Counted from the stretch's first letter, positions 1-7,514 are shown. The stretch is 19,277 bases of DNA from an uncultured Desulfovibrio sp. (GCA_900541395.1 UQJT01000042.1:1-19277); one strand, 5' to 3'. The notes: a model not told the origin generated them from the letters alone. Translations and numbers: made by a program.

Positions 1-494
1 GGTTGAGGAGCGGGTTCCGGCGAAAGGGCGGCTGTGGGAGCCGAAGCGAGCGCAGGGACAGACGCGGCCTGCGGAGCGGGCGCGACGGTTCCCGCGCTTT
101 CGCCGCGCATGATGGCTTCGATCTGCTCGATGATGGGCTCGATGGGCACGTCGCCCTCGGAGTTGGTGCTTTCCAGATTGTCGATCATCTGGCGCAACGC
201 GTCGGTGGACGCCAGAATGACGTCCATGATTTCCGGCGTGACCGTCATGGTGCCCTTGCGCAGTTCGTCGAGGATGTTCTCCGACTTGTGGGCGAGCTGG
301 TTGATGCGGTTCAGGGCCAGAAAGCCCGACGCTCCCTTGAGCGAATGCATGGGACGAAAAATTTCGTTGAGCAAGGCCAGGTTATCGGGCTCTTTTTCCA
401 GCTCCAGCAAGTTGGGCTCGATAGTCTCCAGGTGTTCTTTGGACTCAAGAATAAAGTCTGTAATCAATTCCGGATCGAGAAAATCCTGACTCAT
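1..494 (-). CDS. cheA: Chemotaxis histidine kinase CheA, N-terminal part (runs off the left edge)
   Basis: CheA is the cytoplasmic histidine kinase that couples receptor arrays to CheY and CheB by phosphotransfer. The 164 visible residues begin with an Hpt (P1) domain of about 130 residues. The expected phospho-accepting histidine is H50, in the motif FRPMHSLKG. An Ala/Pro-rich linker follows (about residues 140-164), typical of the P1-P2 connection, and the frame is open to the window edge. The start ATG at 494 is preceded by a good ribosome binding site (AAAGGTGAG, about 5 bases away). It is the last visible gene of the minus-strand chemotaxis operon, 191 bases after cheY. The kinase core and CheW-like domain lie outside, so a free-standing Hpt protein cannot be fully excluded, but the context strongly favours CheA. 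Confidence 0.93.
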   Translation of the reverse strand, partial: MSQDFLDPELITDFILESKEHLETIEPNLLELEKEPDNLALLNEIFRPMHSLKGASGFLALNRINQLAHKSENILDELRKGTMTVTPEIMDVILASTDALRQMIDNLESTNSEGDVPIEPIIEQIEAIMRGESAGTVAPAPQAASVPALASAPTAALSPEPAPQ

Positions 495-685
495 ACCGCT
501 CACCTTTCATCGCGCCCTGTCGAGCCGCGTTGCATGAACTGGAAAAACCGGGCAGCCGTTCGCCCGCTTGGAACCGGCGCTGCGCTTTCCCCCCATCGGG
601 AGGTCGGACGCGAAAATCCCCCGACGCGGCCGCTTCGGCCGCAAAGCGAAACGCCGTCCAGCGGCCGCCCCGCCCTTTCTATCGG
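495..685 (-). other. cheY-cheA spacer with a GC-rich hairpin
   Basis: These 191 bases between cheY and cheA carry no convincing gene, although the rest of the operon is tightly packed. A perfect 7-bp stem with a 3-base loop lies at 626-642 (GCGGCCG on each side). On the minus strand it is followed by a short T-run only after about 10 bases, so it is not a good intrinsic terminator. It may stabilise or process the mRNA. The base of the spacer next to cheA holds that gene's ribosome binding site. Confidence 0.4.
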
Positions 686-1054
686 TCAACCGAGCAGCAT
701 CTTTATATTGCGAACCATTTTCTCGGGTTGAGCCGGTTTGACCATATACAGGTTGGCACCCAGGCGTATACCCTTTTGGATGTCTTCCTCCCCCCCCTCG
801 GTGGACAGGATGATGATGGGAATATCCTTGTAGGCGTCCTGCTCGCGCACGGCGATGATGAAGGAAAATCCGTCCATGCGGGGCATATTGATGTCGGTCA
901 GAATAAGATCCACCTCGGGCATGGAATACAGTTTTTCCAGACCGTCCAGGCCGTCTTCCGCCGTGGTGACCTTGATGCCCTCCGCCTTCAGGATGAAGGC
1001 CACCAGGTTGCGGACCGTTTTGGAATCGTCGACGATGAGAACATTCTTACTCAT
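686..1054 (-). CDS. cheY: Single-domain response regulator CheY
   Basis: This is a 122-residue stand-alone receiver domain, the usual CheY length, accepting phosphate from CheA and signalling to the flagellar switch. The key residues are all present: acidic pair D9/D10, phospho-acceptor D54 (in LTDINMPRMDG), T85 (ILST) and K106 (VKPA). There is no output domain. The ATG at 1054 lies 11 bases after the stop of the cheW-domain gene, with AGGA upstream, so the genes are co-transcribed. Since Desulfovibrio-type genomes carry many CheY paralogues, assignment to the flagellar switch rests on its position between cheW and cheA. CheY identity as a fold is very secure; the exact target is inferred. 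Confidence 0.95.
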   Translation of the reverse strand: MSKNVLIVDDSKTVRNLVAFILKAEGIKVTTAEDGLDGLEKLYSMPEVDLILTDINMPRMDGFSFIIAVREQDAYKDIPIIILSTEGGEEDIQKGIRLGANLYMVKPAQPEKMVRNIKMLLG

Positions 1055-1065
1055 GGCGGATTGTC

Positions 1066-1896
1066 CTACGCTTCTAAAAGTTTATCGACCAGGCGTTCGA
1101 CAGACACGATACCCAGCAATTTTTCTCCGGTTTCCAGCAGGCCGGACAGCAATTCGGCGCTGGGGCCCAGGTGGGCTTCGGCGTTCCAGTTGAGATCGCC
1201 CTGTCCGGCCTTGAACATGGTATGCAACTTGTCGATGAGCAGCCCGACCTGCAGGCCCCGCCCCTCGCAGATGATGATCAGGCCGTTTTTGCCGCCCTCG
1301 GGCGCCGCGGCCGCGGCCGCCTTGCGACGACCTTCCAGAATGAGCAGATCGGCCAGACGCACCACGGGCAGGATACGACCGCGCAGATTGACCACGCCGG
1401 GCATATAAGCGGGCGCCATGGGCAACTTGAACGGCTCTTCGTAGCGAATGACCTCGATAACGGCGTCGATGGGAACCACAAACACGTCGCCCGCCACGTA
1501 AAAGCCCACCAGGGTCACCTGCTCCTGCTCCTGAAGCGTGGCGTCCAGAGAGGGCTCGGCCGCAACTTCGGGAGGACGGCCCGAGTCGGGGCGCCCCGCG
1601 GCCGTGCCCGTCGTTTCGTCGCACGCCGCGCCGCCCTCGGCCGGAGCAACGGACGGGACGGGTTCGGCGGGTCGGACGTCTTCTCCGGCGCGGGCCGCCG
1701 CTTCACGCGCGGCGGACAGGGCCAACCCGGCCATGGGCACGCCCTCCACCGGAGTCAGGCCCTGCAGGGCCGAAACGTCGTCGATGCCGAGATATTTTTT
1801 CAAAAATGCGCGTTCCGAAGGACTGATATCCTGTCCGGACGCGTCGTTCATGGAAAAATCCTGCTCCTGAAAATAGTCCATGGGTGATTTTACCAT
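1066..1896 (-). CDS. cheW: CheW-domain coupling protein with a long N-terminal extension
   Basis: The 276-residue protein has a C-terminal CheW domain (about 126-276), recognisable from QVTLVGFYVAGDVFVVPID, the PGVVNLRGRILPVVRL core and the closing VERLVDKLLEA. CheW couples CheA to receptors. Ordinary CheW is about 150-170 residues, so the first 125 residues are extra: a short, probably helical, segment with SERAFLKKYLG (about 27-37), then Ala/Pro/Gly-rich low complexity. Its start ATG overlaps the parA stop by 7 bases (ATGGTAA), implying translational coupling. The ParA neighbour and the extension recall the ParC/ParP pair of Vibrio, where ParP has a CheW-like domain and links CheA to the polar ATPase. 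That analogy is inference. A poly-alanine stretch interrupts the domain near residue 205. Confidence 0.92.
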   Translation of the reverse strand: MVKSPMDYFQEQDFSMNDASGQDISPSERAFLKKYLGIDDVSALQGLTPVEGVPMAGLALSAAREAAARAGEDVRPAEPVPSVAPAEGGAACDETTGTAAGRPDSGRPPEVAAEPSLDATLQEQEQVTLVGFYVAGDVFVVPIDAVIEVIRYEEPFKLPMAPAYMPGVVNLRGRILPVVRLADLLILEGRRKAAAAAAPEGGKNGLIIICEGRGLQVGLLIDKLHTMFKAGQGDLNWNAEAHLGPSAELLSGLLETGEKLLGIVSVERLVDKLLEA

Positions 1897-2666
1897 AGCG
1901 CCGCCACCTCTTCAGCCAGGGCGGTATATCCCCTGGCCCCCTTGCAGTGAGGATCGATGTCGTAGATGACCTTGCCGAGCGCGCTGGCCTCGCGAAAGCG
2001 CGTATCCATGCTGATAATGGTTTCAAACATGGCCGGGCCCAGCTTCCGTGTGAGCATTTCCAGCACCCGGGTGCAAGCTTTGGCCCGGCGGTCGTACATG
2101 GTTGCGAAGGCCCGGTAGCGGATGGGCGCGGGCAGAGCCTTGTTGAGGGTACGCACGGTGTCGAACAGCAACATGAGTCCGTGCAGCGCCAGAAAATCGG
2201 TCTGGATGGGAATAATCAACAGGTCGGACGACACCAGGGCGTTGGCCATGATCAACCCCATGTGGGGCGGGCAGTCCAGCAAAATGAAGTCGTAAAGCTC
2301 TCGGCGACTGACCAGGGCTTCCTTGAGGATAAGCCCCTTGCCGCGGCGGTCCTTGAGGTCGCTTTCCAGCTCGGACATACGGATGTTGCCCGGCACGAAG
2401 TCGCATACCTGATCGTCCTGACGGGCCACGAGCAGCGGCCACAACGCGTTCCATTCCTCCGGTCCGGCCAAAAACAATTCCAATATGGTATGCGCGGTTT
2501 CGTCCGGAAAAAAACGCATATGCACCGAAGCGCAGACGTGCGGGTCCAGATCGATGAGCAGCACGCGGCGGCCCGCCCGGGCCAGGGCCGCGCCCAACGA
2601 CAGAGTCGTGGTGGTTTTGCCCACCCCTCCTTTCTGGTTGGCTATGGCGAGGACCTTGGCGGACAT
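1890..2666 (-). CDS. ParA/MinD-type ATPase of the chemotaxis cluster
   Basis: The 258-residue protein is a ParA-family ATPase. The deviant Walker A motif KGGVGKTTTT lies at 12-21, followed by LLIDLDPHVCAS (Walker A' region, about 36-47), and LLDCPPHMG is the Walker B-like segment. The protein has no helix-turn-helix extension and no ParB partner alongside, so it is unlike a chromosome or plasmid partition ParA. Location inside a che operon is typical of ParA homologues that place chemoreceptor arrays or cytoplasmic clusters (ParC in Vibrio, PpfA in Rhodobacter). It starts 4 bases after the cheR stop and overlaps the downstream cheW gene by 7 bases. A positioning role is inference from context; the ATPase family is secure. 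Confidence 0.93.
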   Translation of the reverse strand: MSAKVLAIANQKGGVGKTTTTLSLGAALARAGRRVLLIDLDPHVCASVHMRFFPDETAHTILELFLAGPEEWNALWPLLVARQDDQVCDFVPGNIRMSELESDLKDRRGKGLILKEALVSRRELYDFILLDCPPHMGLIMANALVSSDLLIIPIQTDFLALHGLMLLFDTVRTLNKALPAPIRYRAFATMYDRRAKACTRVLEMLTRKLGPAMFETIISMDTRFREASALGKVIYDIDPHCKGARGYTALAEEVAALW

Positions 2667-2670
2667 GGCG

Positions 2671-4122
2671 TCAGCTCTGCTTGCAGTAGATAATGGAACC
2701 GGCGTAATGCTCGGGCTTGAAGGCGCGGCTGATATTATGCAACGACTCGGAATGGCCGATAATCAGATAGCCGCCGGGCAGCAGATTGTCATAAAAAGCG
2801 TTGATCACGCTCTTTTTCATTTCATCGTCAAAATAAATGATGACGTTGCGGCAGAATACAATCTGCGAGCGTTCCACCTTCTGAAGCTGCAACTTGTCCT
2901 TGAGGTTGATCTGACTGAAGCTGACCAGTTTTTGCAATCTGGGATCAATGCGGTACAGGTTGCCTTCTTTGGTGAAGTAACGAGCCAGCATGTCGGCCGG
3001 AGTGGTGCGGATGGCGTAATCGTTATACATCCCCCGCCTGGCCGAGGCCAGCACGGCCAGAGAAAGGTCGTTGGCCGTGATCTTGATATCCCAGTTGTCG
3101 ACATCCTGCTTGAGCACCTCGTGCAGAATCATGGCCAGGGTATAAGGCTCTTCGCCGCTGGAGCAACCCGCCGACCAGATGCGCAGCTTCTTCTGCCCCT
3201 TGGCGCGTTGTTCGTTCAGCACCGGAATCAGCACCTTGTCGCGGAACACGTCAAGCTGCGGTCCGTTGCGGAAAAAGCTGGTTTCGTTGGTGGTCATGCT
3301 CTCGAAGAGCTTGTTCATTTCAGCGGAGCGGCCCGCGTCGTAACGCAGGTAGTTGTAATATTCGCCGAAGCTGCGCAACCCCAGCTCGCGCAGGCGCGAA
3401 CCCAGTCGATTTTCCACCAGGTATTTACGGTTTTCAGCGATGAAGATGCCGCTCTGCTGGTACAAAAAATCGCGCAGTTGCACGAATTCTTCATCCGTCA
3501 CCTTGGCGTCGCGCCGCACCACCGCCGCCCCGAAGGGCGAAACCGGAGCGGCTCCCCCCGCCGGAGCGGGTCGGGAAAACAAGGAGGGCGTCGTACCCGT
3601 CGGAACGCCCGGGGTCGGAGCGGGCTCGCGCCGGGAAAAAAGCGCCGGACGCTCCCGGCAGGCGGTCGGAGTCGTCTCGGTACCCGCCGGAGCGGCCGGT
3701 CGAGGCGGAAACAGAGGAGCCCGGGGTGCATCCGATCGGGCCGGGAACAGAGGCGCGCGCGGGGCTTCGGGCCGGGCAGCGGCGGCGCTTGTTCCGCCCG
3801 CCGGGGTCGTCCGGGGCGGAAACAAAGGAGCCCGGGGCCCGGGGGGAGGGTTTCCCGCAGCCGGGGCCGCGTCACGCGGCGGAAAAAGCGGAGCCTTGGG
3901 GGCCTCGCGCGGCGAAAACAGGGGCGGACGGGGCGCATCGGCACGAGCGCCGAACGTCGGAGCGCCGGACCGTCCGAGATTGGGTCGGGAAGCTCCGTCG
4001 CCTCCGGCCGGATCGTCCCGGCGGGCGAAGGGCGAAGTCCCGGGCGCGTCGGCCCGGCGCCCGTCCTTGTTGCCCTGGTCGCCGCTCGAAAAAGGCGGTT
4101 TGCCGGAATACAGGTTACTCAT
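2671..4122 (-). CDS. cheR: CheR chemoreceptor methyltransferase with a repetitive Pro/Arg-rich N-terminus
   Basis: CheR uses S-adenosylmethionine to methylate receptor glutamates for adaptation. The catalytic half (about 209-483) shows the family's motifs: TTNETSFFRN (277-286), the SAM-binding WSAGCSSGEEPYT (316-328), FCRNVIIYFD (423-432) and GHSESL (456-461). At 275 residues this part alone matches a normal CheR. The preceding 200 residues are unusual, with no hydrophobic core and at least seven copies of a short motif close to RAPLFPPR. The ATG at 4122 overlaps the stop of the HEAT-repeat gene by 8 bases (ATGAGTAA), with GAGGAGG upstream, so the extension is translated unless an internal start is used. 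The stop is 4 bases from parA. Confidence 0.93.
   Translation of the reverse strand: MSNLYSGKPPFSSGDQGNKDGRRADAPGTSPFARRDDPAGGDGASRPNLGRSGAPTFGARADAPRPPLFSPREAPKAPLFPPRDAAPAAGNPPPGPRAPLFPPRTTPAGGTSAAAARPEAPRAPLFPARSDAPRAPLFPPRPAAPAGTETTPTACRERPALFSRREPAPTPGVPTGTTPSLFSRPAPAGGAAPVSPFGAAVVRRDAKVTDEEFVQLRDFLYQQSGIFIAENRKYLVENRLGSRLRELGLRSFGEYYNYLRYDAGRSAEMNKLFESMTTNETSFFRNGPQLDVFRDKVLIPVLNEQRAKGQKKLRIWSAGCSSGEEPYTLAMILHEVLKQDVDNWDIKITANDLSLAVLASARRGMYNDYAIRTTPADMLARYFTKEGNLYRIDPRLQKLVSFSQINLKDKLQLQKVERSQIVFCRNVIIYFDDEMKKSVINAFYDNLLPGGYLIIGHSESLHNISRAFKPEHYAGSIIYCKQS
3568..3930 (-). repeat. Degenerate coding repeat, (R/K)APLFPPR-type motifs in the CheR N-terminus
   Basis: Codons 65-185 of the cheR gene contain repeated octapeptides: RPPLFSPR (65-72), KAPLFPPR (76-83), RAPLFPPR (97-104), RAPLFPAR (122-129), RAPLFPPR (134-141), RPALFSRR (158-165) and a decayed PSLFSR (179-184). 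Spacers are Ala/Pro/Gly/Thr-rich and vary from 3 to 18 residues. The Leu-Phe core and the closing Arg are kept while the linkers vary, which looks like selection for a short linear binding motif rather than a recent tandem duplication. Confidence 0.8.
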
Positions 4123-6073
4123 GCGCGACGCCCTCCTCTTCCTGGCGGATCCAGGCGACGGCTTCGGCCGCAGCCGCCTGTACCTCGGGCGAATCGTAGG
4201 ACATGAAACCGAGCAGGGCGCGGAAGGCCACGTCGCCCCCGATGTGCCCCAAGGCCTCGGCTATTTTGAGCTGAACCAGCAGGCCGACCCGTTCCATCAG
4301 GCTTACCAGAACCGGCGCCGCCTCGGTCACGCGGTTCTGCCCCAGGGCCTCCACAGCGCGCACGCGCACCCAGTCGTCGGGGTCGTTCAATGCCTCGAGC
4401 AACAAGGGAACCACGTTTTCATCCACATAGTTGCCCAACTGTTCCACGGCGATGAGCCGCACTTCGCGGTTGTCGTCCTTGAGGCAGTATTCCAGCACAC
4501 TGAGTTTTTCCGGCGAATGGGGCCAGCCGAACCCCACGGCCTCCAGAGCCACCTTGCGCACCTCGGGCGATGGGTCCTGCACGGCCTGGGCCAGGTTCTC
4601 GGCGAATACCTCGGGGTTGACCGCTCCCATAGTATACACGGCCATCTTGCGCATAACCGGGTCCTCATCCGCCGCGCGGGCCACGATGGCTTTCACCGTA
4701 TCCTCGTCCTCCAGGGCCAGGCAGGCTCCCAGAGCGGCCTCCTTCACGATTTCGGAAGGATGGGACAAAAGTTCGAGCATACGGGGCGCGGATTCCACAT
4801 GGCGCATGTTGTTGCCCAGAAAAAGCAACGCGGGCCGCAGCACCAGGGGGTCCTCGGTGGAGCACAGATGGTTGCTGAAAAACGGAATGTCGCGATCGTC
4901 TCCGCATTGGGCCAGCAGTTCCATAGCATGCTGACGATCTTCGGCGTGCAGATTGTCGAAATGGCGCTTCAGAGCGTATTTGCCCGCCCGCCCGGGGATA
5001 TGGCCGCAGGCGTCGACCACCATATGGCGCACCAGTTCATTATCGTCGAGCAGAGCCTTTTCCAGGGCTTCGTTATATCCGATGCCCACGATGCACTGAA
5101 ATTCGTGCTGCCACAGGTCCTGCTGCTTGTCGGGATCGGTGCGGGCCACCAGTTTGAGCACGGCTCGGGTGGCTGTGGGGTTGACGCCGGTGGAGGCCAG
5201 TCCCGTGAGCACCACCTTGACGGTGTCCTCATCCTCGTCGTCCAAGGCGGCCAGCATATAGGCCTGCAGCTTGTCGAGCTGCTTGGCGCCCAGCAGCGAC
5301 AGGGAATTGGGGCCCAAAATCTGAATGATGGCCTTCAGGGCCTTGGTGCGCAGAGGGCCGCCGGTCTTGTCCAGATAGGACAGAAGCAGCGGCGCGGCCT
5401 TGACGTTGTTGATATCGCCCAGGGCGTCGAGCACGGTGGACGCCACCAGGGGCGAACAGGTGTCGAGAGCCTGGATGAGGATATCGACGCAGGAACCGTC
5501 CTTGATTTTGGCCAGCGCCTCCATGACGGCGTACTGCACCCATTCCTCGTCGTGGATGGCCTGACGCAGACTTTCGGCCGCCTCGGGATTACGCAGTTCT
5601 CCCAGGCTGACGGCCGCCTGATAACGGACGTTGACCTCGGGGTCGTGCAGCAGCACGTCGCACAGAGGGGCGAGAGCCATGGCGCTGTTGGTGGACCCCA
5701 GAATATCGGAAATGAAAATCCGGATGTCGGGGTCATCGTCATGGAGCAGCTTGGTCAGGGTAGCCATATCGTCCGACCCCACTTCGCGCAGCACGTCCAT
5801 GGCGATGTTGCGCACCACCACGCTTTCGGAACGCAGCAAGGGCACCACGGCCTGAACCGTGGCCGCGCCCCGGATTTTGCGCAGAGCGCGTTCGGCGGCC
5901 TCCTGCACCCCTACGCTGCTGTTGGCGAAGTGCTCGACCAACGGCGCGACGGCGCTTTGCAGCCCCAAATCTCCGGCCTCAAACGCGGCCTGTCGCACTT
6001 CGGACGAATCATCGCTTGCGAGCCGGCGCAGGATATCCTGCTCCCTGTCCATCGTATCCGCTTCGTTCATCAT
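4115..6073 (-). CDS. HEAT-repeat (PBS-lyase-like) scaffold protein in the chemotaxis operon
   Basis: The 652-residue protein is made almost wholly of HEAT/PBS-lyase-type helical repeats of about 30 residues. Typical units read SSEVRQAAFEAGDLG (start), DPEVNVRYQAAVSLGELRNPEA (middle) and DPDDWVRVRAVEALGQNRVTEA (end), with the conserved Asp-x-x-VR-x-x-A pattern. By eye repeats run end to end. There is no signal peptide, membrane segment or enzymatic motif, so it should form a cytoplasmic solenoid for protein binding. Tandem ATG codons begin the gene; GGAGAG lies upstream. It sits 33 bases after cheB and its stop overlaps the cheR start, so it belongs to the same operon. A role as adaptor or regulator of the signalling complex is inference. 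I recall a similar gene in Desulfovibrio vulgaris chemotaxis clusters but did not check. Confidence 0.9.
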   Translation of the reverse strand: MMNEADTMDREQDILRRLASDDSSEVRQAAFEAGDLGLQSAVAPLVEHFANSSVGVQEAAERALRKIRGAATVQAVVPLLRSESVVVRNIAMDVLREVGSDDMATLTKLLHDDDPDIRIFISDILGSTNSAMALAPLCDVLLHDPEVNVRYQAAVSLGELRNPEAAESLRQAIHDEEWVQYAVMEALAKIKDGSCVDILIQALDTCSPLVASTVLDALGDINNVKAAPLLLSYLDKTGGPLRTKALKAIIQILGPNSLSLLGAKQLDKLQAYMLAALDDEDEDTVKVVLTGLASTGVNPTATRAVLKLVARTDPDKQQDLWQHEFQCIVGIGYNEALEKALLDDNELVRHMVVDACGHIPGRAGKYALKRHFDNLHAEDRQHAMELLAQCGDDRDIPFFSNHLCSTEDPLVLRPALLFLGNNMRHVESAPRMLELLSHPSEIVKEAALGACLALEDEDTVKAIVARAADEDPVMRKMAVYTMGAVNPEVFAENLAQAVQDPSPEVRKVALEAVGFGWPHSPEKLSVLEYCLKDDNREVRLIAVEQLGNYVDENVVPLLLEALNDPDDWVRVRAVEALGQNRVTEAAPVLVSLMERVGLLVQLKIAEALGHIGGDVAFRALLGFMSYDSPEVQAAAAEAVAWIRQEEEGVAHE

Positions 6074-6106
6074 AACTATGCTCTCCGCTGTCGGTAGGGA
6101 CGGCCG

Positions 6107-7207
6107 TCAACGATACAGGGCGTTCTGGATGGTATCGGCCAGCAGATCGAGCTCCACCACTTCGTCGGCCAGACCGGCGTCCACCACGGCCTTGGGCATG
6201 CCGTAAACCACGCAGCTGGCCTCATTCTGGGCGATGATCCAGCCGCCCTTCTGCTTGAGCACCTTGGTGCCCTCCACGCCGTCGCTGCCCATCCCGGTCA
6301 TGGTGACCCCCACCACGCGACGGCCCAGGCTGAGGCCCACGCTTTCCATAAGCACGTTGGCCGAGGGCTTGTACAGGGCGGATTCAGGCTCGGGCGTAAT
6401 AGTAATGGCAGGCATGGCGCCGCGCATGTCCACCCGGATATGCTTGCCCCCGGGGCACACATAGGCCAGCCCGGGACCGATTTTATCGCCGCTTTTGGCT
6501 TCGGCCACGCTGATCTTGCACACCGCGTCAAGACGCTTGGCGAACGCGCCGGTAAAGGTGGCGGGCATGTGCTGGGCGATGAGAATACAGGCCGGAAAAT
6601 CGGCGGGCAGCGCGGCCAGAACCTTCTGTACGGCGGGCGGTCCGCCCGTGGACACGCCGATGGCCACCATGTCGCGGGCGACACGGCCCGAGCGGGCCAC
6701 GGCAGGCGCCTGACCGGGAACGGGGAAGATCGGACGCTGCGAACGACGGGAAGCGACGAGAGGGGGCAGCGGACGCGACAGAGACGGGCGCAACGACGCC
6801 GGACGCATAAAACGGCCGCGCCGGGCCACAGCCTTGACCTTGGCGTGCAGCTCCTGTTCGAGCGCGTCCAGCGAACTGCCGCCCTCCTGATATTTGGGAA
6901 TAAAGTCGAGGGCTCCGAGCTCCAGGGCGCGCAGGGTAGATTCCGCGCCCTCGCTGGTCAGGGAACTGACCATAAGCACCGGTTTGGGTGTGGTCTTCAT
7001 GAGGCGTTCCAGCATGCCCAGGCCGTCCAGCCGGGGCATCTCCACATCCAGGGTGATCAGGTCCGGATCGAGTTTTTTCACCTTTTCCAGACCGTCTTCC
7101 CCGTCGCGGGCGGTGCCCACCACTTCGATGTCCGGATCTTCGGAAAGCATCCGGGTCAGGGCGCTGCGCATGAAGGCGGAATCATCCACGACAAGTACTT
7201 TTATCAC
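6107..7207 (-). CDS. cheB: CheB protein-glutamate methylesterase/deamidase (GTG start)
   Basis: CheB removes methyl groups from chemoreceptors, opposing CheR, and is activated by phosphorylation. The 366-residue protein has a receiver domain (1-125; D8, D9, phospho-acceptor D54 in TLDVEMP, K105), an Arg/Pro-rich linker (about 130-175) and a methylesterase domain. The catalytic triad is visible as S186 (GVSTGGP), H213 (AQHMP) and D309 (MTGMGSDG). The start is GTG at 7205-7207, supported by GGAGG 8 bases upstream and by the receiver domain starting directly with IKVLVVDDS. It is the first gene of the operon, behind the sigma-70-type promoter at 7285-7313. Confidence 0.96.
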   Translation of the reverse strand: MIKVLVVDDSAFMRSALTRMLSEDPDIEVVGTARDGEDGLEKVKKLDPDLITLDVEMPRLDGLGMLERLMKTTPKPVLMVSSLTSEGAESTLRALELGALDFIPKYQEGGSSLDALEQELHAKVKAVARRGRFMRPASLRPSLSRPLPPLVASRRSQRPIFPVPGQAPAVARSGRVARDMVAIGVSTGGPPAVQKVLAALPADFPACILIAQHMPATFTGAFAKRLDAVCKISVAEAKSGDKIGPGLAYVCPGGKHIRVDMRGAMPAITITPEPESALYKPSANVLMESVGLSLGRRVVGVTMTGMGSDGVEGTKVLKQKGGWIIAQNEASCVVYGMPKAVVDAGLADEVVELDLLADTIQNALYR

Positions 7208-7284
7208 GCCGAAGGCCTCCGCGGGGCTTGGGGACGTCCGCGTCGCTCTGCGGTATCGGAGTCCTCCAGCTCAAAAACTCATTT

Positions 7285-7313
7285 AGTGTACGTTAGCATT
7301 ATCATTTTGACAA
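7285..7313 (-). promoter_or_regulatory. Likely sigma-70 promoter of the chemotaxis operon
   Basis: Read on the minus strand, TTGTCA (-35, 7313-7308) and TACACT (-10, 7290-7285) are separated by 17 bases. The site is about 78 bases upstream of the cheB start codon, and no other gene intervenes. Its -35 lies back to back with the promoter region of the divergent tRNA gene. Confidence 0.55.
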
Positions 7314-7329
7314 CCTCTCAGAAAAGCGC

Positions 7330-7358
7330 TTGCCATCCATCCGGCAAGCGTGTAAGGT
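7330..7358 (+). promoter_or_regulatory. Likely promoter of tRNA-Pro
   Basis: TTGCCA (7330-7335) and TAAGGT (7353-7358) are 17 bases apart, and the mature tRNA begins 13 bases after the -10 box, which is the usual close spacing for a tRNA gene. Confidence 0.6.
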
Positions 7359-7371
7359 GCATCTCTCGATA

Positions 7372-7449
7372 CGGGATGTGGCTCAGTTTGGCTAGAGCGC
7401 AGCGTTCGGGACGCTGAGGCCGAAGGTTCAAATCCTTTCATCCCGACCA
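7372..7449 (+). tRNA. tRNA-Pro (anticodon CGG)
   Basis: A full cloverleaf can be folded. Acceptor CGGGATG (7372-7378) pairs perfectly with CATCCCG (7439-7445), followed by discriminator A and an encoded CCA. The D stem is GCTC/GAGC, the anticodon stem CAGCG/CGCTG (7400-7404 with 7412-7416), and the loop TTCGGGA gives anticodon CGG at 7407-7409. The T stem GAAGG/CCTTT (one G-U) holds the loop TTCAAAT. A C1 start, G37 and the anticodon all agree with proline, codon CCG. Confidence 0.97.
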
Positions 7450-7457
7450 TAAAATCA

Positions 7458-7494
7458 AGGGGTTGCGTGTAACGCGCAACCCCTCTTTCGTTTT
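7458..7494 (+). terminator. Intrinsic terminator of tRNA-Pro
   Basis: A perfect 10-bp stem, AGGGGTTGCG (7458-7467) with CGCAACCCCT (7475-7484) and a 7-base loop, is followed by CTTTCGTTTT. It begins 8 bases after the tRNA CCA end. Confidence 0.9.
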
Positions 7495-7514
7495 AGAGCG
7501 TTTTGCCCTTGAAA
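7493..7514 (+). repeat. Solo copy of a 22-bp TTAGAGC repeat end
   Basis: TTAGAGCGTTTTGCCCTTGAAA here matches the ends of the 151-bp element at 15586-15736 at 19 of 22 positions against its left end. The copy abuts the tRNA-Pro terminator. No partner in inverted orientation is seen nearby, so it is either a decayed element or a shared dispersed motif. Confidence 0.55.

Noticed and set aside
507..689. 60-codon minus ORF between cheY and cheA
   Set aside because: It has no ribosome binding site, starts inside the cheY end and has a composition like random GC-rich sequence.
1890..2666. Plasmid or chromosome partition locus
   Set aside because: No parB or parS-like sites are seen and the gene overlaps a cheW gene within a che operon.
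3440..6097. 885-codon open frame on the plus strand
   Set aside because: It lies antisense to the clearly coding HEAT-repeat and cheR genes. It is a by-product of their GC-rich codon use, with no recognisable domain.
7307..7335. TTGACA at 7307 as the -35 box of the tRNA promoter
   Set aside because: A 17-base spacing leads to TTGCCA, which is a poor -10. The pair TTGCCA/TAAGGT fits better and sits closer to the tRNA.
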